Shown piece by piece: positions 62,770 to 64,000 of a stretch of 64,000 bases of DNA (positions within the stretch are counted from its first letter, which is position 1; each line of letters begins with the position of its first letter). The position numbers and the translations under genes were made by a program. The notes beneath the pieces were generated by a model. The model searched no databases and was not told the DNA's origin. It was given only the letters and a program-made list of their open reading frames with translations. Source of the stretch: Natrinema sp. HArc-T2 (GTDB lineage Archaea > Halobacteriota > Halobacteria > Halobacteriales > Natrialbaceae); assembly GCF_041821085.1 (NCBI RefSeq), contig NZ_JBGUAZ010000007.1, forward strand, positions 59,463 through 123,462, given 5' to 3'.

Positions 62770-63027
62770 CTAACAATGCTCCCAGTATCCACCGCTCCAG
62801 AACTGCGGATTTTCGACGAAGTGGCTGTACTCGCCAATTTCGGTAAAGACGACGACGCCAGGTCTATCGTCACCTTCGGCTGCATACGCTGCTTCGTCGA
62901 TTGCTTCCTCTTTGCTACTGTATTGATCGATGATTTCATCGTCTTTGCCGATGCGAACGACCCACTCGTCGTTGTCATGGTCGAACTCGACGATGAATGG
63001 AATTTTGCTGACCATTGTTTGATTCAC
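62770..63027 (-). CDS. DUF2188-like small protein, 85 aa
   Basis: Has PFIVEFDHDNDEWVVRIGKD followed by a helix with SSKEEAIDEAAYAAEGDDRP, then VVVFTEIGEYSHF. The strand-strand-helix plan with WVV and EEAIDEA matches DUF2188-type stress or accessory proteins. An internal ATG at 63015 is an alternative start. It stands alone between a small-gene remnant and the terminal IS element. Confidence 0.55.
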   Translation of the reverse strand: MNQTMVSKIPFIVEFDHDNDEWVVRIGKDDEIIDQYSSKEEAIDEAAYAAEGDDRPGVVVFTEIGEYSHFVENPQFWSGGYWEHC

Positions 63028-63289
63028 TATTATTCATTAATTGAGTCTTTTGTGTTCGGTCTGTGCTCTCGAACTGAACTCGAGAAGACCTCCGTCCCTC
63101 AGCGGGTCTCAAAAAACACGTCGGCACCTAGATGTGAATAGGGTTGTTAGTCAGAGGATGATAACGTCTCCACTGTGACCGGCACGTCGTCTAGTATTCT
63201 CCTTCGTGTTCAGGAGAGACTTTCGGTAGTTCCCATCGAGTCAGCAGTTAGTTACGACTGATGAGATTAGATTCTCAGAAAGCGTCTAG

Positions 63290-64000
63290 ATGGGTGTTGT
63301 GCAATTCCTATACCATCCAGACACCGTTTTTACGGCCTCTGACCTTGAAACCTTAGCGCTTGATCTCCTCTCTGAGATCCCGACCCCCGGAGTCGAAGCT
63401 ACAGCCTTCGACTCCGGGATTATCCGCCAGACACTCCTCCAAGCCGCTGTCGATCAGAAATCCATCAAGGCTGTCACTGACAGCACTCTCGGAACGTACT
63501 CCGACGACTACACACTCGCTCAGCTTCATACCGTTCCTGCTGCTGAGCTCGAAGCCGTCGTTAACGACCTCCTCGCTCAGCAAGCGGCGATGATCCTCGG
63601 CCCCGGCCCGAGGATCATCTGCCTGGACTTCGTCGATATCCACTACCACGGCTGTCCACACCGTGAGGCCGGAGAGCTCTGTCATACGATACCCCGCGAT
63701 GGCACCTCTCAGTGCCATCGCTACCTTGTTGGGTTTGTCCTCTGCCGAGCCAAGCCGCTCGTCGTCGCGGTTACTCCTGTCCGAGGTGATGAACCCAAAA
63801 GCGACGCGGTCGAGCGACTACTCGACCACGTCGCGGCCCTTCCCTTCCCTGTCGCTGGCCTCCTCGTTGACCGCGGATTCTACGATGGAACGTCGATCGA
63901 GCGACTGGATGCAGTCGCACCAGTCGCTCTCCCCGTCATCCGTCGTGGAAAACAGATGGCTGAGAAACTAGACACGTCGGTCTCTTACTGGACGGAGTAC
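63290..64000 (+). CDS. ISH3-type transposase, 3' end outside window
   Basis: The frame opens with ATG 63290 and stays open to the last base. It encodes an N-terminal helical part, then RIICLDFVDIHYHG with the first catalytic Asp, a Cys/His-containing stretch CPHREAGELCHT, CHRYLVGFVLCRAKPLV, and VAGLLVDRGFYDGTSIERL with the second Asp. This matches the ISH3 group of haloarchaeal DDE transposases. The third acidic residue should lie beyond the window end. The left end of the element is not identified. Confidence 0.75.
   Translation, partial: MGVVQFLYHPDTVFTASDLETLALDLLSEIPTPGVEATAFDSGIIRQTLLQAAVDQKSIKAVTDSTLGTYSDDYTLAQLHTVPAAELEAVVNDLLAQQAAMILGPGPRIICLDFVDIHYHGCPHREAGELCHTIPRDGTSQCHRYLVGFVLCRAKPLVVAVTPVRGDEPKSDAVERLLDHVAALPFPVAGLLVDRGFYDGTSIERLDAVAPVALPVIRRGKQMAEKLDTSVSYWTEY

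Overview
The window is haloarchaeal. Its proteins are strongly acidic (Asp/Glu-rich), its promoters carry archaeal TATA boxes, it has an Orc1/Cdc6 initiator with origin-box repeats, and it holds typical haloarchaeal families (DUF6788-like protein, SWIM protein, haloarchaeal IS types). The ParA locus, origin, integrase and insertion sequences point to a megaplasmid or other extrachromosomal replicon, or to an integrated one.

Layout. 0-9.7 kb: accessory DNA with a partial Mrr-type nuclease, an integrase, membrane and unknown genes, an IS5-type element whose transposase has one in-frame stop, and an IS6-like element. 9.7-15.6 kb: replication and partition region, with three 40-bp-scale repeats upstream of parA, a parA partner gene, and an orc1 gene flanked by inverted origin-box-like repeats around an AT-rich stretch, followed by small zinc-finger and SWIM genes. 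15.9-19.0 kb: AT-rich membrane and aspartoacylase-like genes, a 2Fe-2S ferredoxin and a YhhQ-type queuosine-precursor transporter.

19.1-44.2 kb (cassette A): one minus-strand gene series with overlaps or very short gaps, except for one 329-bp gap. It runs from an unknown 288-aa protein through a 307-aa winged-helix-like protein, a 1024-aa ATPase, a coiled-coil protein, two tandem ~1.8k-aa DEAD/DEAH helicases with large zinc-ribbon inserts and a DUF1998-type Cys cluster, a PLD protein, a 734-aa and a 344-aa TGT/DpdA-like base-exchange enzyme with a DUF6884-like protein between them, a winged-helix protein and an AAA ATPase. 44.2-48.2 kb: a divergent Csa3-like CARF-HTH regulator, a PD-(D/E)XK nuclease, two membrane proteins and a YwgA/DUF4065-like protein. 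48.2-62.2 kb (cassette B): a DISARM core (drmA, drmB, drmC) behind an operon with a DUF262-DUF1524 (GmrSD-like) nuclease, a GHKL ATPase, a second set of TGT-like enzymes and two DUF6884-like proteins. 62.2-64 kb: small genes and an ISH3-type transposase running off the end.

Central reading: this is a 43-kb defence island in which 7-deazaguanine DNA modification (TGT/DpdA-like enzymes, with a possible precursor importer next door) is joined to two different YprA/DUF1998 helicase effector sets, one ordered like bacterial dpdG-H-I-J-K and one DISARM-like but without a methyltransferase. The modification would mark self DNA and the helicase/PLD/nuclease modules would act on unmarked DNA. That model is inference from domain content and gene order; no modification has been shown here.
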